Shown: positions 44,801-51,838 of the stretch, piece by piece
Position numbering within the stretch: position 1 is the stretch's first letter
Layout: every line of letters starts with the position of its first letter
Source of the DNA: Anaerolineae bacterium
GTDB lineage: Bacteria > Chloroflexota > Anaerolineae > Aggregatilineales > UBA2796
Direction of reading: 5' to 3'
Assembly (NCBI GenBank): GCA_019637615.1
Contig: JAHBVJ010000014.1
Span: 124,001 to 188,000, forward strand
Length of the DNA: 64,000 nt
Translations under genes and position numbers: made by a program
Notes under the pieces: model-generated
Told to the model about the DNA's origin: nothing
The model's database searches: none
What the model saw: only the letters and a program-made list of their open reading frames with translations

Positions 44801-46722
44801 TTGTCTTTCAGTTCCGCCAATTCGCCTTGCGCGCCGACCGTGATCGAACGTGTCAAATCGCCCTTGGTCACGGCGGTGGCGACCTCACCGATGGCGCGCA
44901 CCTGTGTGGTCAAATTGCCCGCCAGTTGGTTCACGTTATCCGTCAGATGCCGCCACGTGCCCGACGCGTTCGGCACGCTGGCTTGTCCGCCGAGCTTGCC
45001 TTCGATGCCCACTTCGCGCGCCACCGTCGTCACCTGATCCGCGAACGTCGCCAGCGTATCGATCATCTCGTTGATGGTGGCGGCGAGGGTGGCGATTTCG
45101 CCCTTCGCGCCGAGCGCCAGCGATTGCTTCAAATCGCCGTTCGCCACCGCCGTCACCACGCGGGCGATTCCGCGCACTTGTGCGGTCAGATTACCCGCCA
45201 TCGAATTCACATTATCGGTCAGGTCTTTCCACACGCCGCCGACGCCCTTCACGTCCGCCTGACCGCCTAAATTGCCTTCCGTGCCGACCTCGCGCGCCAC
45301 GCGGGTCACTTCCGCCGCGAACGAATTCAACTGATCGACCATGATATTGATGGTGTTCTTCAGTTCGAGGATTTCGCCCTTCACATCGACCGTGATCTTC
45401 TTGGACAGGTCGCCATTCGCGACCGCCGTCGTCACTTCCGCGATGTTGCGCACCTGCCCCGTCAGGTTACTCGCCATCAAATTGACGTTATCGGTCAGGT
45501 CTTTCCACGTCCCACCGACACCACGCACCTCCGCCTGACCGCCTAACTTGCCTTCCGTGCCGACTTCGCGTGCCACGCGGGTGACTTCCGAGGCGAACGA
45601 ATTAAGCTGGTCAACCATGATGTTGATGGTATTTTTCAGCTCCAGAATTTCGCCCTTCACATCGACGGTGATCTTCTTGGACAGGTCGCCGTTCGCGACT
45701 GCCGTCGTCACTTCTGCGATGTTACGCACTTGCCCCGTCAAATTGCCCGCCATCAAATTGACGTTATCGGTCAGGTCTTTCCACGTCCCCGCCACGCCCT
45801 TGACTTCGGCTTGACCGCCTAGCTTGCCTTCCGTACCGACTTCACGCGCCACACGCGTCACTTCCGACGCGAACGAATTCAACTGATCGACCATCGTATT
45901 GATGGTATTTTTCAGCTCCAGAATTTCGCCGCGCACATCGACGGTAATCTTCTTGGACAAATTGCCATTCGCGATTGCCGTCGAGACTTCCGCGATATTG
46001 CGCACTTGTGCGGTCAGGTTGCCCGCCATCGAATTCACGTTATCGGTCAGGTCTTTCCATGTCCCCGCCACGCCTTCGACTTCGGCTTGACCGCCTAGCT
46101 TGCCTTCCGTGCCGACTTCGCGCGCCACGCGGGTCACTTCCGACGCGAACGAATTGAGCTGGTCAACCATGATATTGATGGTGTTCTTCAGCTCCAGAAT
46201 TTCGCCCTTCACGTCTACCGTGATCTTCTTGGACAAGTCGCCATTCGCGACGGCTTTGGTCACTTCCGCGATGTTGCGCACCTGTCCGGTCAGGTTGCCC
46301 GCCATCAGATTGACGTTATCGGTCAGGTCTTTCCACGTCCCGCCGACGCCCTTCACATCCGCCTGACCGCCTAGCTTGCCTTCCGTGCCGACTTCGCGCG
46401 CAACGCGGGTCACTTCCGACGCGAACGAATTGAGCTGGTCAACCATGATATTGATGGTATTTTTCAGCTCCAGAATTTCGCCCTTCACGTCTACCGTGAT
46501 CTTCTTGGACAGGTCGCCATTCGCCACCGCCGTCGCCACATCCGCGATGTTGCGCACTTGCCCGGTCAGGTTACTCGCCATCAAATTGACGTTATCGGTC
46601 AGGTCTTTCCACGTACCAGCGACATCGCGCACCTCGGCTTGACCGCCTAACTTGCCTTCGGTACCGACTTCGCGCGCCACGCGGGTCACTTCCGCCGCGA
46701 ACGAATTCAACTGATCGACCAT
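41872..46722 (-). CDS. Poly-HAMP hybrid histidine kinase, main part (downstream of frameshift)
   Basis: Soluble Nik1-like hybrid kinase; this frame gives 1616 aa but its true N-terminus is the ORF at 46707-47711. Seven 92-residue HAMP units fill about residues 1-640 ('AVANGDLSKKITVDVKGEILELKNTINIMVDQLNSFA', 'EVTRVAREVGTEGKLGGQA'). A GAF domain follows ('GVFYLMDTESGSASLRLL'), then a coiled coil. HisKA has His930 in 'LANMSHELRTPLNSM'; HATPase_c has 'ILKNLLSNAFKFT' and 'GTGLGLSISREIARLLGG'. Three REC domains have acceptors in 'AILLDIQLPVMDG', 'CVVLDLDLPDISG' and 'AILMDIMMPEMDG'. No transmembrane helix is visible, so it senses a cytoplasmic signal, in related fungal kinases osmotic stress. The ATG at 46722 is only the edge of the open frame. 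Confidence 0.88.
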   Translation of the reverse strand: MVDQLNSFAAEVTRVAREVGTEGKLGGQAEVRDVAGTWKDLTDNVNLMASNLTGQVRNIADVATAVANGDLSKKITVDVKGEILELKNTINIMVDQLNSFASEVTRVAREVGTEGKLGGQADVKGVGGTWKDLTDNVNLMAGNLTGQVRNIAEVTKAVANGDLSKKITVDVKGEILELKNTINIMVDQLNSFASEVTRVAREVGTEGKLGGQAEVEGVAGTWKDLTDNVNSMAGNLTAQVRNIAEVSTAIANGNLSKKITVDVRGEILELKNTINTMVDQLNSFASEVTRVAREVGTEGKLGGQAEVKGVAGTWKDLTDNVNLMAGNLTGQVRNIAEVTTAVANGDLSKKITVDVKGEILELKNTINIMVDQLNSFASEVTRVAREVGTEGKLGGQAEVRGVGGTWKDLTDNVNLMASNLTGQVRNIAEVTTAVANGDLSKKITVDVKGEILELKNTINIMVDQLNSFAAEVTRVAREVGTEGNLGGQADVKGVGGVWKDLTDNVNSMAGNLTAQVRGIARVVTAVANGDLKQSLALGAKGEIATLAATINEMIDTLATFADQVTTVAREVGIEGKLGGQASVPNASGTWRHLTDNVNQLAGNLTTQVRAIGEVATAVTKGDLTRSITVGAQGELAELKDNLNQMIGNLRETTQKNTEQDWLKTNLAKFTRMLQGQRALETVSKQILSELAPLVTAQHGVFYLMDTESGSASLRLLSSYAYRQRKHLSNQFALGEGLVGQCALERERILLTDVPDDYIKISSGLGEATPANVVVLPVLFEGQVIAVIELASFHRFSEIHLTFLDQLTESIGIVLNTIAATMQTEKLLNQSQSLAEELQAQQRELTEKNQRLEQQAKSLQASEDLLRSQQDELKHTNDELEEKARLLASQNSEVERKNREIEQAKQALEEKAEQLALTSKYKNEFLANMSHELRTPLNSMLILSQLLSENSDKNLTPKQIEFAQTIHLSGTDLLVLINDILDLAKIESGAMIADVEEVALQSIKIDVQRNFEQIAQNKGLDFEIILDANLPRAIYTDARRLLQILKNLLSNAFKFTEQGSVTLRLMRVYTRDASFNLESLRKADLIVAFQVSDTGIGIPAEKQRIVFEAFQQADGTTSRKYGGTGLGLSISREIARLLGGEIQLSSVPNQGSVFTLYLPSYASFNSATTAAPPETNERSVKSLVPLVPRNGHTTRSQHTSAVTSSSQDDSTNQLQMMDDRGSLQEGDHVLLIIEDDMNFAATLIEIAHSYGFKCVVALRGDLGLAMAVELKPDAILLDIQLPVMDGWTVMDRLKHDDRTRHIPVNIISVVEEKAHGLQAGAITYLKKPVAYETLANTLQHVNAFIARPVKDLLIIEDNDIQRNSMVELIGHTDVNISAVATGQEALTAMKSKQYDCVVLDLDLPDISGFEFLKQLEQELGAIETPIVVYTGAELTPEQATTLKRWTKSIILKKDVKSLGNLLNDTTMFLHRVESNLSDEKRKMLQTYRSVDASLIGKKILLIDDDIRNIFATTSILERHQVQVLFAENGRLGISMLQENPDIDAILMDIMMPEMDGYQTIRLIRQMPDYQSLPIIALTAKAMVGDREKCLEAGASDYITKPIDTNHLFSLLRVWLSR

Positions 46723-47290
46723 CGCATTCGATGGTGTTTTTCAGGCCTGGTATTCGCCTTCACGTCTACCGTGATCTTCTTGGACAAGTCACCGTTCGCG
46801 ACGGCGGTGGTCACTTCCGCGATATTGCGCACCTGCCCGGTCAGGTTGCTCGCCATCAAGTTGACGTTATCGGTCAGGTCTTTCCACGTACCCGCCACAT
46901 CGCGCACCTCGGCCTGACCGCCTAGCTTGCCTTCCGTGCCAACTTCGCGCGCCACGCGCGTGACTTCCGCCGCGAACGAATTCAACTGATCGACCATCGT
47001 GTTGATGGTGTTTTTCAGGTCAAGGATTTCGCCTTTAACGTCAACCGTGATCTTCTTGGACAGGTCGCCCGTCGCCACGGCCTTCGTGACCTCTGCGATG
47101 TTGCGCACCTGTCCGGTCAGGTTACTCGCCATCAAATTGACGTTATCGGTCAGGTCTTTCCACGTCCCCGCGACATCGCGCACCTCGGCCTGACCGCCTA
47201 ATTTGCCTTCCGTACCGACTTCACGCGCCACGCGCGTCACTTCCGACGCGAACGAGTTCAACTGGTTCACCATCGTATTGACGATGCGTG
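44830..47290 (-). repeat. 276-bp tandem repeat array encoding HAMP units
   Basis: The marker ACGTTATCGGTCAGGTCTTT recurs at 45485, 45761, 46037, 46313, 46589, 46864 and 47140. Spacing is 276 bp throughout, except 275 bp between 46589 and 46864, the unit with the frameshift. Outer units at 44.9 and 45.2 kb are more diverged. About nine clear units plus a degenerate first one. Confidence 0.92.
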
Positions 47291-47711
47291 CCGTGCCGAG
47301 GAATTCGCCTTGCAGCGGACGCCCCTCGATCTCCAGCGCGATGGTCTGCGACAGATCGCCGCGTGCCACCGCGCGGATCACCCGCGCCGTCTCGCTGGTC
47401 GGTTGCACGAGGTCGGTGATCAGATCATTGACGGAATCGATGCAGTCGCCCCACGAGCCGTTATTCACGCCGATAGACGCCCGCTGCGTGATCTTGCCTT
47501 CTTTACCGACGACCGTGCCGATGCGCTTGAATTCAGCCGTCATATTTTGGTTGATTTCAATAATCTCGTTCAGCGCGTCCGCGATCTTCCCCGCGATGCC
47601 AGTGTGCTCAACGGGCATCCGCACGGAAAAATCTCCCTTTTTGACGGCGACCAGCGTCCGCAACAGTAATTTGACATCGAGTTCATCAGTAGAAATCTGC
47701 TTGTCCGTCAC
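46707..47711 (-). CDS. Poly-HAMP hybrid histidine kinase, N-terminal part (frameshifted)
   Basis: N-terminal 334-codon frame of the kinase encoded mainly at 41872-46722. It starts at a GTG at 47711 with AAAGGG upstream. Residues 1-130 contain a degenerate first unit ('LRTLVAVKKGDFSVRMPVEHTGIAGKIADALNEI', 'VIRAVARGDLSQTI'). Two complete 92-residue HAMP units follow, then the third loses frame after 'SKKITVDVK', giving an out-of-frame tail. If the net single-base loss were absent, the full protein would be about 1,945 residues. Either the assembly is wrong in this repeat or the gene is truly broken; I consider an assembly error more likely because all downstream catalytic motifs are intact. Confidence 0.82.
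   Translation of the reverse strand: MTDKQISTDELDVKLLLRTLVAVKKGDFSVRMPVEHTGIAGKIADALNEIIEINQNMTAEFKRIGTVVGKEGKITQRASIGVNNGSWGDCIDSVNDLITDLVQPTSETARVIRAVARGDLSQTIALEIEGRPLQGEFLGTARIVNTMVNQLNSFASEVTRVAREVGTEGKLGGQAEVRDVAGTWKDLTDNVNLMASNLTGQVRNIAEVTKAVATGDLSKKITVDVKGEILDLKNTINTMVDQLNSFAAEVTRVAREVGTEGKLGGQAEVRDVAGTWKDLTDNVNLMASNLTGQVRNIAEVTTAVANGDLSKKITVDVKANTRPEKHHRMRWSIS
46722..46760 (-). other. Frameshift site in poly-HAMP kinase
   Basis: Compared with its neighbouring repeat units, this segment has one extra base near 46734 and two fewer bases between about 46746 and 46758, net -1, with several substitutions around them. The reading frame passes from the upstream to the downstream ORF here. 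Confidence 0.8.
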
Positions 47712-48071
47712 GGTTCAACCCTTTCAACCCCGAACAAAAAACCAGCAGCGGCGTCTCATCAATAAGTACTGAAAGGCGCTTGCAATATCGATTGGCAGTA
47801 AAGTGGGCGGAAGGCAAGAAGATGGCTACGGTGCTAATGCTATCAAGTGTAGTGTCAGCGGCGTAGGTCACCAACTCGACCTGTGCTTATGCTATATGGG
47901 AGCGCTCATATGGCGCGCTGTGGTCATATGATCAGACCGATAGTAATGAAACCAAGGCGAGGCATGTGGTGTTCGGACGGGATGCTATCGACGGTGATTA
48001 TAGGCAATGGCGATGTGTTCATCTTGGTCGAAATCAAGTTCCTCACTGACGAGACTCTATACGATGCACGA
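47712..48071. other. Non-coding gap upstream of the hybrid kinase
   Basis: About 360 bp with no credible ORF. Besides the candidate promoter it contains an imperfect palindrome around 47893-47910 (ATATGGGAGCGCTCATAT) and CATATGATCAG nearby. Confidence 0.4.
47846..47874 (-). promoter_or_regulatory. Candidate promoter of poly-HAMP kinase operon
   Basis: On the minus strand TTGGTG (47874-47869), 17-base spacer, TACACT (47851-47846), about 135 bp before the GTG start. Moderate match only. Confidence 0.4.
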
Positions 48072-48680
48072 CTATGCACGCGTTGCCACATGCTGCCCCG
48101 CGTAAAAGCGCATCGCCACCTTGCCGGTAGCCTGAGCGATGCCATAATTCACGATAAACCCCACCACCACGCCGACGGCTGGCACGATGATCGACAACGA
48201 TTCGCCTAGCAGCCGCACCACCCCGCGCATGATCAGGCTGATCGATGTTTCGGTCAGCTTGACGCCGCCGGACATCACCAGCGTAGTTTGTAGGTTCATT
48301 TCTTCGGGGCTAACGGCGTGTTGGCTGTACAACATCGCGATGAACTGCACCATCGCGTGCTGAATGCGCATCGACATCAGAATATCGACGGGCAGCGCAA
48401 TCGGCAGCGTCAAGAACCCGCCGATGCCCGCAATCGCGCCCACGAGGCCACATTTGAACGACTGCCGCGAGATGATCTTGCGCACGAGCGCATCGTTGCT
48501 CAGCGTCGCGTTGCTGCGCCTCAGCGCCTCCAATTCACGCTGCATCGTGTTGACATCAGGCGCGATGAATCGCCGCAGTTGGCGGATGGCGAAGAACGCC
48601 CCGATCAGCAGGATCACCAACAGAACGATAAAACCTACCGCGATGGAGAGCAAAATGTTGACGAGTGTAGAATTGTCCAT
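48072..48680 (-). CDS. EcsC-like membrane protein
   Basis: 202 aa. The N-terminal helix is 'LLSIAVGFIVLLVILLIGAFFAI', followed by a short charged coiled segment. The rest matches the EcsC family: 'LVGAIAGIGGFLTLPIALPVDILMSMRIQHAMVQFIAMLYSQ', with the Gly-rich loop and 'LP.D' pattern, and a C-terminal hydrophobic 'ESLSIIVPAVGVVVGFIVNYGIAQATGKVAMRFY'. EcsC family members are poorly understood and are associated with membrane stress and secretion. It lies about 260 bp after the polymerase gene on the same strand and is probably a separate transcription unit. Confidence 0.75.
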   Translation of the reverse strand: MDNSTLVNILLSIAVGFIVLLVILLIGAFFAIRQLRRFIAPDVNTMQRELEALRRSNATLSNDALVRKIISRQSFKCGLVGAIAGIGGFLTLPIALPVDILMSMRIQHAMVQFIAMLYSQHAVSPEEMNLQTTLVMSGGVKLTETSISLIMRGVVRLLGESLSIIVPAVGVVVGFIVNYGIAQATGKVAMRFYAGQHVATRA

Positions 48681-48937
48681 CTACCTTGACCTGTTTAACC
48701 AAGCTAATAGAGAACCGACAAAGACGATTGCTTTCGTACGGACGCCTCATGAGGCGTCCTGTAAGCTTGATGAGCAGGGCTAATCATTTTCGATCATCTA
48801 TAAGATTATTGTAGTATGAAAGCCCGAACGCAGGTTGAATTGGTTAAACACTGCCGAATCTAGTATAAAGGCTCGTGTCTCTGATACCTGCCCCACCTCG
48901 CCTACCAACGCATAGGCCACCTTACCTATTTGGCTGC

Positions 48938-50800
48938 TCAAGGGTGCCATTGTTCGGCGCCCCATTTGCCCTGATTCTCCTTCAGGTTGGGCTGTGCCAC
49001 CCACGGGATCGGCGGCGTCGTGCGCTGCGTAAGTTGTTCCGGCGCGATGGTGGACATGATCGTGCTTGCCAGCCGCAGCGCCTCGTCCCATTCCTCGCGC
49101 GCCACCTCAAGGATCAGCGCGTCGTGCATATCTAGCGCCACCCGTGATCGCATTCCCTTGGCGCGGTAAGTTTCCGCCACCACCACAATCGCCCGCTTGA
49201 GCATCTCCCCGACCCCGCCCTGACACAGGTAATTCCACGCCACGAAAGGCGTCGGCACCGCCACCGGACGCCCCGTCCACAGCTTCAAAAGCTGCGTCTC
49301 ACGTACTTGCTGCTGTGCCCCCGCGCGCATCTTGGTGACTTCCGCAAAGGCGCGATCCTTGGCTTGGATCAACCGTTGCGCCTCATATTTCGACACGCCG
49401 ATGCTCTCCCCCAACCGTTCCGCGCCCATCCCGTAAGCCGTGCCATACGTGATCTTCTTCGACATATTGCGCAGATGTTTGCGCTCATCCACCTCCGCCG
49501 CTTCCCACGCTGCGCCGAAGTACTGCCCCGCCATCACCGCGTGGAAATCCGCCGCGACACACGCCGCCGCGAGGTTGCTATCGCCGGAGATCATCGCCGC
49601 CATCACGTTCTCGGCATTACGGTAATCGATCTCGACCATCGTAAATCCCTCATCGCCCACCGCTACGCCTGCCATCGCGGGCATCTTCCAATTCTGCATG
49701 TGCGGGTAGCTAGAGGCGCGCCTGCCCGATTCCGTCGCCATCGTCACCAGACTGTGCAGCCGTCCGTCATAATCGGCATGATCGATCAACCCTTCCAGCG
49801 TCGAGATCAGCCAATCAACTTCCATATACGCGGCGAGGTCTTTCAACTGCTCAAGGTACGGGCTGCCTTCCTCCATGTACGACTCGATCACATCGGATCG
49901 CGTGCTGAGGTCGCTCAATTCGATCTCGGCGTTGGGTGTTGCTGCCAGTCGATGCCTCCCCGCCCGCGTGAAATACCACGACTTCGGATCCCACTTGGGC
50001 AGCGGAATCCCTTTCGTCTGGTAAAGGTATCTCGCGCGTTCCTTCGAACTCCCCGGCGAGGCCAATCCGTCCGCCCGCAGCCGCACCGCCGCTTCCTCGC
50101 GCTGATCGCTCAATTCGATCAAACGCCGCTTGACGAACGGCACATTCAGACGGATGCCTTGCGCCGCCATCAGGCAGTATTCATGCATCGCGCGGCATTC
50201 CCAATCGATCAGCGCCGGATCACATGGGATCGTGCGCTGCTTTTCGTAAATCTGGAGCGACAACCGCGCATCGTCCTGCGCATATTCCAGTGTCAATTCC
50301 AGCGGCAGCAGATGGAGCTTGCTGCGTTGACCTTTCATCGCTTGTTGATGTTCGGGGAATGGGATGTCGAGCGCGGCGGCGACTGCCAGCAGACTGTAAC
50401 TCACGTCCACCGCCGGATGCAGCAGCCGCGCCATCGACTGCGTATCCCATACGCGCTGCGGAACCTGTCCTTGGGTGAGCTTGCTCAACTGGCGGACGTC
50501 GAACACCGCGTTATGAGCCACGATCCAGCGCGGCGCGTTGAATAGCGCTTGCAAAAAGTCGTGGATCGCGGCGTCGAACGGTGCCGCCAACGCCGTCGTG
50601 CTGATCGTGCCGCCCTCCGTCCACGCCAGCGCGATCACGGTTACGTCTGCCGCGCAGCTCAAGCCGTAGTCCAACTTCGGGCCGCGTCCGGGCCAGCGCG
50701 TTTCCGTCTCCACATCGACGGCAACCACGTCCGCCTTCAAACAGCGTGCCAGTGCTGCGTGATCCGGTTCATGCGTTTCTTGAAACAGCGATAATTGCAC
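48938..50800 (-). CDS. Stand-alone family A DNA polymerase with 3'-5' proofreading exonuclease
   Basis: 620 aa, no 5'-3' nuclease domain. It starts at a GTG at 50800 after GGGAG. The exonuclease is complete: Exo I D29 and E31 ('VVAVDVETE'), Exo II N97 and D101 ('VAHNAVFDV'), Exo III Y173 and D177 ('YAQDD'). In the polymerase, motif A is 'EIDYRNAENVM' with D392 and E397. Motif B is 'RNMSKKITYGTAYGMG', keeping R444, K448 and Y456 of the O helix, but Y452 stands where E. coli Pol I has Phe762. Motif C is 'DMHDALILEV': D560 is kept but the usual following Glu is Ala561. The size and domain content resemble phage-type PolA proteins, though no other phage gene is nearby. Likely an accessory repair or translesion polymerase; this is inference. 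Confidence 0.9.
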   Translation of the reverse strand: MQLSLFQETHEPDHAALARCLKADVVAVDVETETRWPGRGPKLDYGLSCAADVTVIALAWTEGGTISTTALAAPFDAAIHDFLQALFNAPRWIVAHNAVFDVRQLSKLTQGQVPQRVWDTQSMARLLHPAVDVSYSLLAVAAALDIPFPEHQQAMKGQRSKLHLLPLELTLEYAQDDARLSLQIYEKQRTIPCDPALIDWECRAMHEYCLMAAQGIRLNVPFVKRRLIELSDQREEAAVRLRADGLASPGSSKERARYLYQTKGIPLPKWDPKSWYFTRAGRHRLAATPNAEIELSDLSTRSDVIESYMEEGSPYLEQLKDLAAYMEVDWLISTLEGLIDHADYDGRLHSLVTMATESGRRASSYPHMQNWKMPAMAGVAVGDEGFTMVEIDYRNAENVMAAMISGDSNLAAACVAADFHAVMAGQYFGAAWEAAEVDERKHLRNMSKKITYGTAYGMGAERLGESIGVSKYEAQRLIQAKDRAFAEVTKMRAGAQQQVRETQLLKLWTGRPVAVPTPFVAWNYLCQGGVGEMLKRAIVVVAETYRAKGMRSRVALDMHDALILEVAREEWDEALRLASTIMSTIAPEQLTQRTTPPIPWVAQPNLKENQGKWGAEQWHP

Positions 50801-50879
50801 GTACTCCCTTTCTACCGCGATCCCTGAATTTGACGTTTAAAGTTTGAATCAGGTTTTACGAAAATTTAGAACCTATAAC

Positions 50880-50908
50880 TTGACACAGACGAACTATTCG
50901 TGTAAACT
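50880..50908 (+). promoter_or_regulatory. Strong sigma70-type promoter with no gene downstream
   Basis: TTGACA (50880-50885), 17-base spacer, TAAACT (50903-50908). It points right into about 900 bp without a convincing ORF, and is divergent from the polymerase gene. It may drive a non-coding transcript. Confidence 0.55.
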
Positions 50909-51238
50909 GTTCTCTATGGCGCTCATGCGTCAACCTTCTTGCTTACCTCGCAAGTAGTGTGCTGAGACATATTTTCGCATATCAGGCTTTAACCCGCTAC
51001 TTTCTTTGATAAACGCTTAACCGAAGTTCCTGACTGATTTTTGGCAGCTAACTTGTCCTCTACATATGACAACGCAGTTCATCACCCTTGCAGGGTCGTG
51101 CGACGTAACTCCCTTCGTCCTGAGGGAGAAGGGCTGGGGATGAGGGGCTATTTAACGCAACCTTAGTTTCGACGAACCACTGAGCCGTCCATCGCGCACG
51201 AGTGAGTAAGAGATCATCTGTGATGATGAGGGTGAGTA

Positions 51239-51260
51239 TGGACTTCGTTCTCTAAGCCCG
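51239..51260. repeat. Dispersed repeat, partial copy 2
   Basis: TGGACTTCGTTCTCTAAGCC matches the centre of the copy at 39639. Confidence 0.75.
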
Positions 51261-51313
51261 ACTCTGATGGTCTTTCAAAAAATAAGGCAGGAATACGCCG
51301 ATCACGCCGATGC

Positions 51314-51371
51314 ATTTTCTTGAGTCCCTTTAGTGGACTTCGTAAGGTAAGCCCGACAATTCATTGTCGGG
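51314..51371. repeat. Dispersed repeat with cruciform-like hairpin, copy 3
   Basis: ATTTTCTTGAGTCCCTT then TAGTGGACTTCG and TAAGCCCG, ending in a perfect 9-bp stem (CCCGACAAT 51352-51360, ATTGTCGGG 51363-51371) with a 2-base loop. Confidence 0.8.
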
Positions 51372-51382
51372 GATCGTTTGCC

Positions 51383-51405
51383 TTAGCACTCAGCACTTGG
51401 CACTG
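51383..51405. repeat. Degenerate heptamer array (AGSACTN-type), copy 3
   Basis: TTAGCAC, TCAGCAC, TTGGCAC units directly before the word-repeat element at 51413. Confidence 0.7.
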
Positions 51406-51412
51406 TCTCTCG

Positions 51413-51536
51413 ATTTGCCTGTTTTTGCCTGTTACGCCCTGTTAATTGCCTGTTATTTCGGTTCAAGATGGCTCATCTGAGCGTGAAAATGGACTCGACC
51501 TATTTTTGCCTGTTTATCAGGCAAAACAGGCAAATC
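51413..51536. repeat. Word-repeat hairpin element A (word GCCTG)
   Basis: Repeated TTGCCTGTT-type words (four in the left half, one CCCTG among them), then GGTTCAAGATGGCTCATCTGAGC, then a right half with hairpin GCCTG-TTTAT-CAGGC and a further AACAGGCAAA. Homologous to elements at 58325 and 58534. Confidence 0.75.
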
Positions 51537-51704
51537 TCTGATCATCATCTTTCGTCGTCTATCCTGAAGGATTTCGTTTGAACGCCGTATCTTCCGCCCA
51601 GCCGCACGCACACTTCACCCACTCTTGGAAACGGAGGGCAGTGGGGAACCTGCGCTTGCCGTGCCCGTTCGCGGCAAGCATAGCTGACCGATACGCTGCC
51701 GCCC

Positions 51705-51746
51705 ATGATCCCGTCTCAAGCAGCCAACGGGATCATTTGAGCGATC
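51705..51746. repeat. GATC-word palindrome D
   Basis: ATGATCCCGT (51705-51714) pairs with ACGGGATCAT (51727-51736), followed by TTGAGCGATCAT. The CAACGGGATCA segment is shared with the element at 58807. Confidence 0.7.
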
Positions 51747-51838
51747 ATTCCACCCTACCGACGGAGACGCGCTCACCTCGCGCTGAGCGGGTGAACGCGT
51801 CGAACCTAATCTCGGAGCCAACCACCCGCCAGCCGCAA

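Larger units (their letters stand above)
50801..51838. other. Repeat-rich non-coding region
   Basis: About 1 kb between the polymerase start and the end of the FG-GAP-like gene. It holds the promoter at 50880, hairpins at 51084-51094 and 51109-51128 (CTCCCT...AGGGAG), two dispersed TTGAGTCCC-type copies, a heptamer array, the ~120-bp word-repeat element at 51413 and the GATC palindrome at 51705. The plus-strand open frame from 51578 is a shadow of the opposite-strand gene. Confidence 0.65.

Noticed and set aside
44830..47290. Possible CRISPR-like array of regular repeats
   Set aside because: The 276-bp periodic units are coding, contiguous and have no spacers; they encode HAMP domains.
49307..50545. 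412-codon plus-strand open frame
   Set aside because: Antisense to the DNA polymerase gene, which has complete family motifs; composition is Arg/His/Gln-rich.
48938..50800. Polymerase as evidence for a prophage
   Set aside because: No capsid, terminase, integrase, lysis or other phage gene lies within the neighbouring 10 kb.
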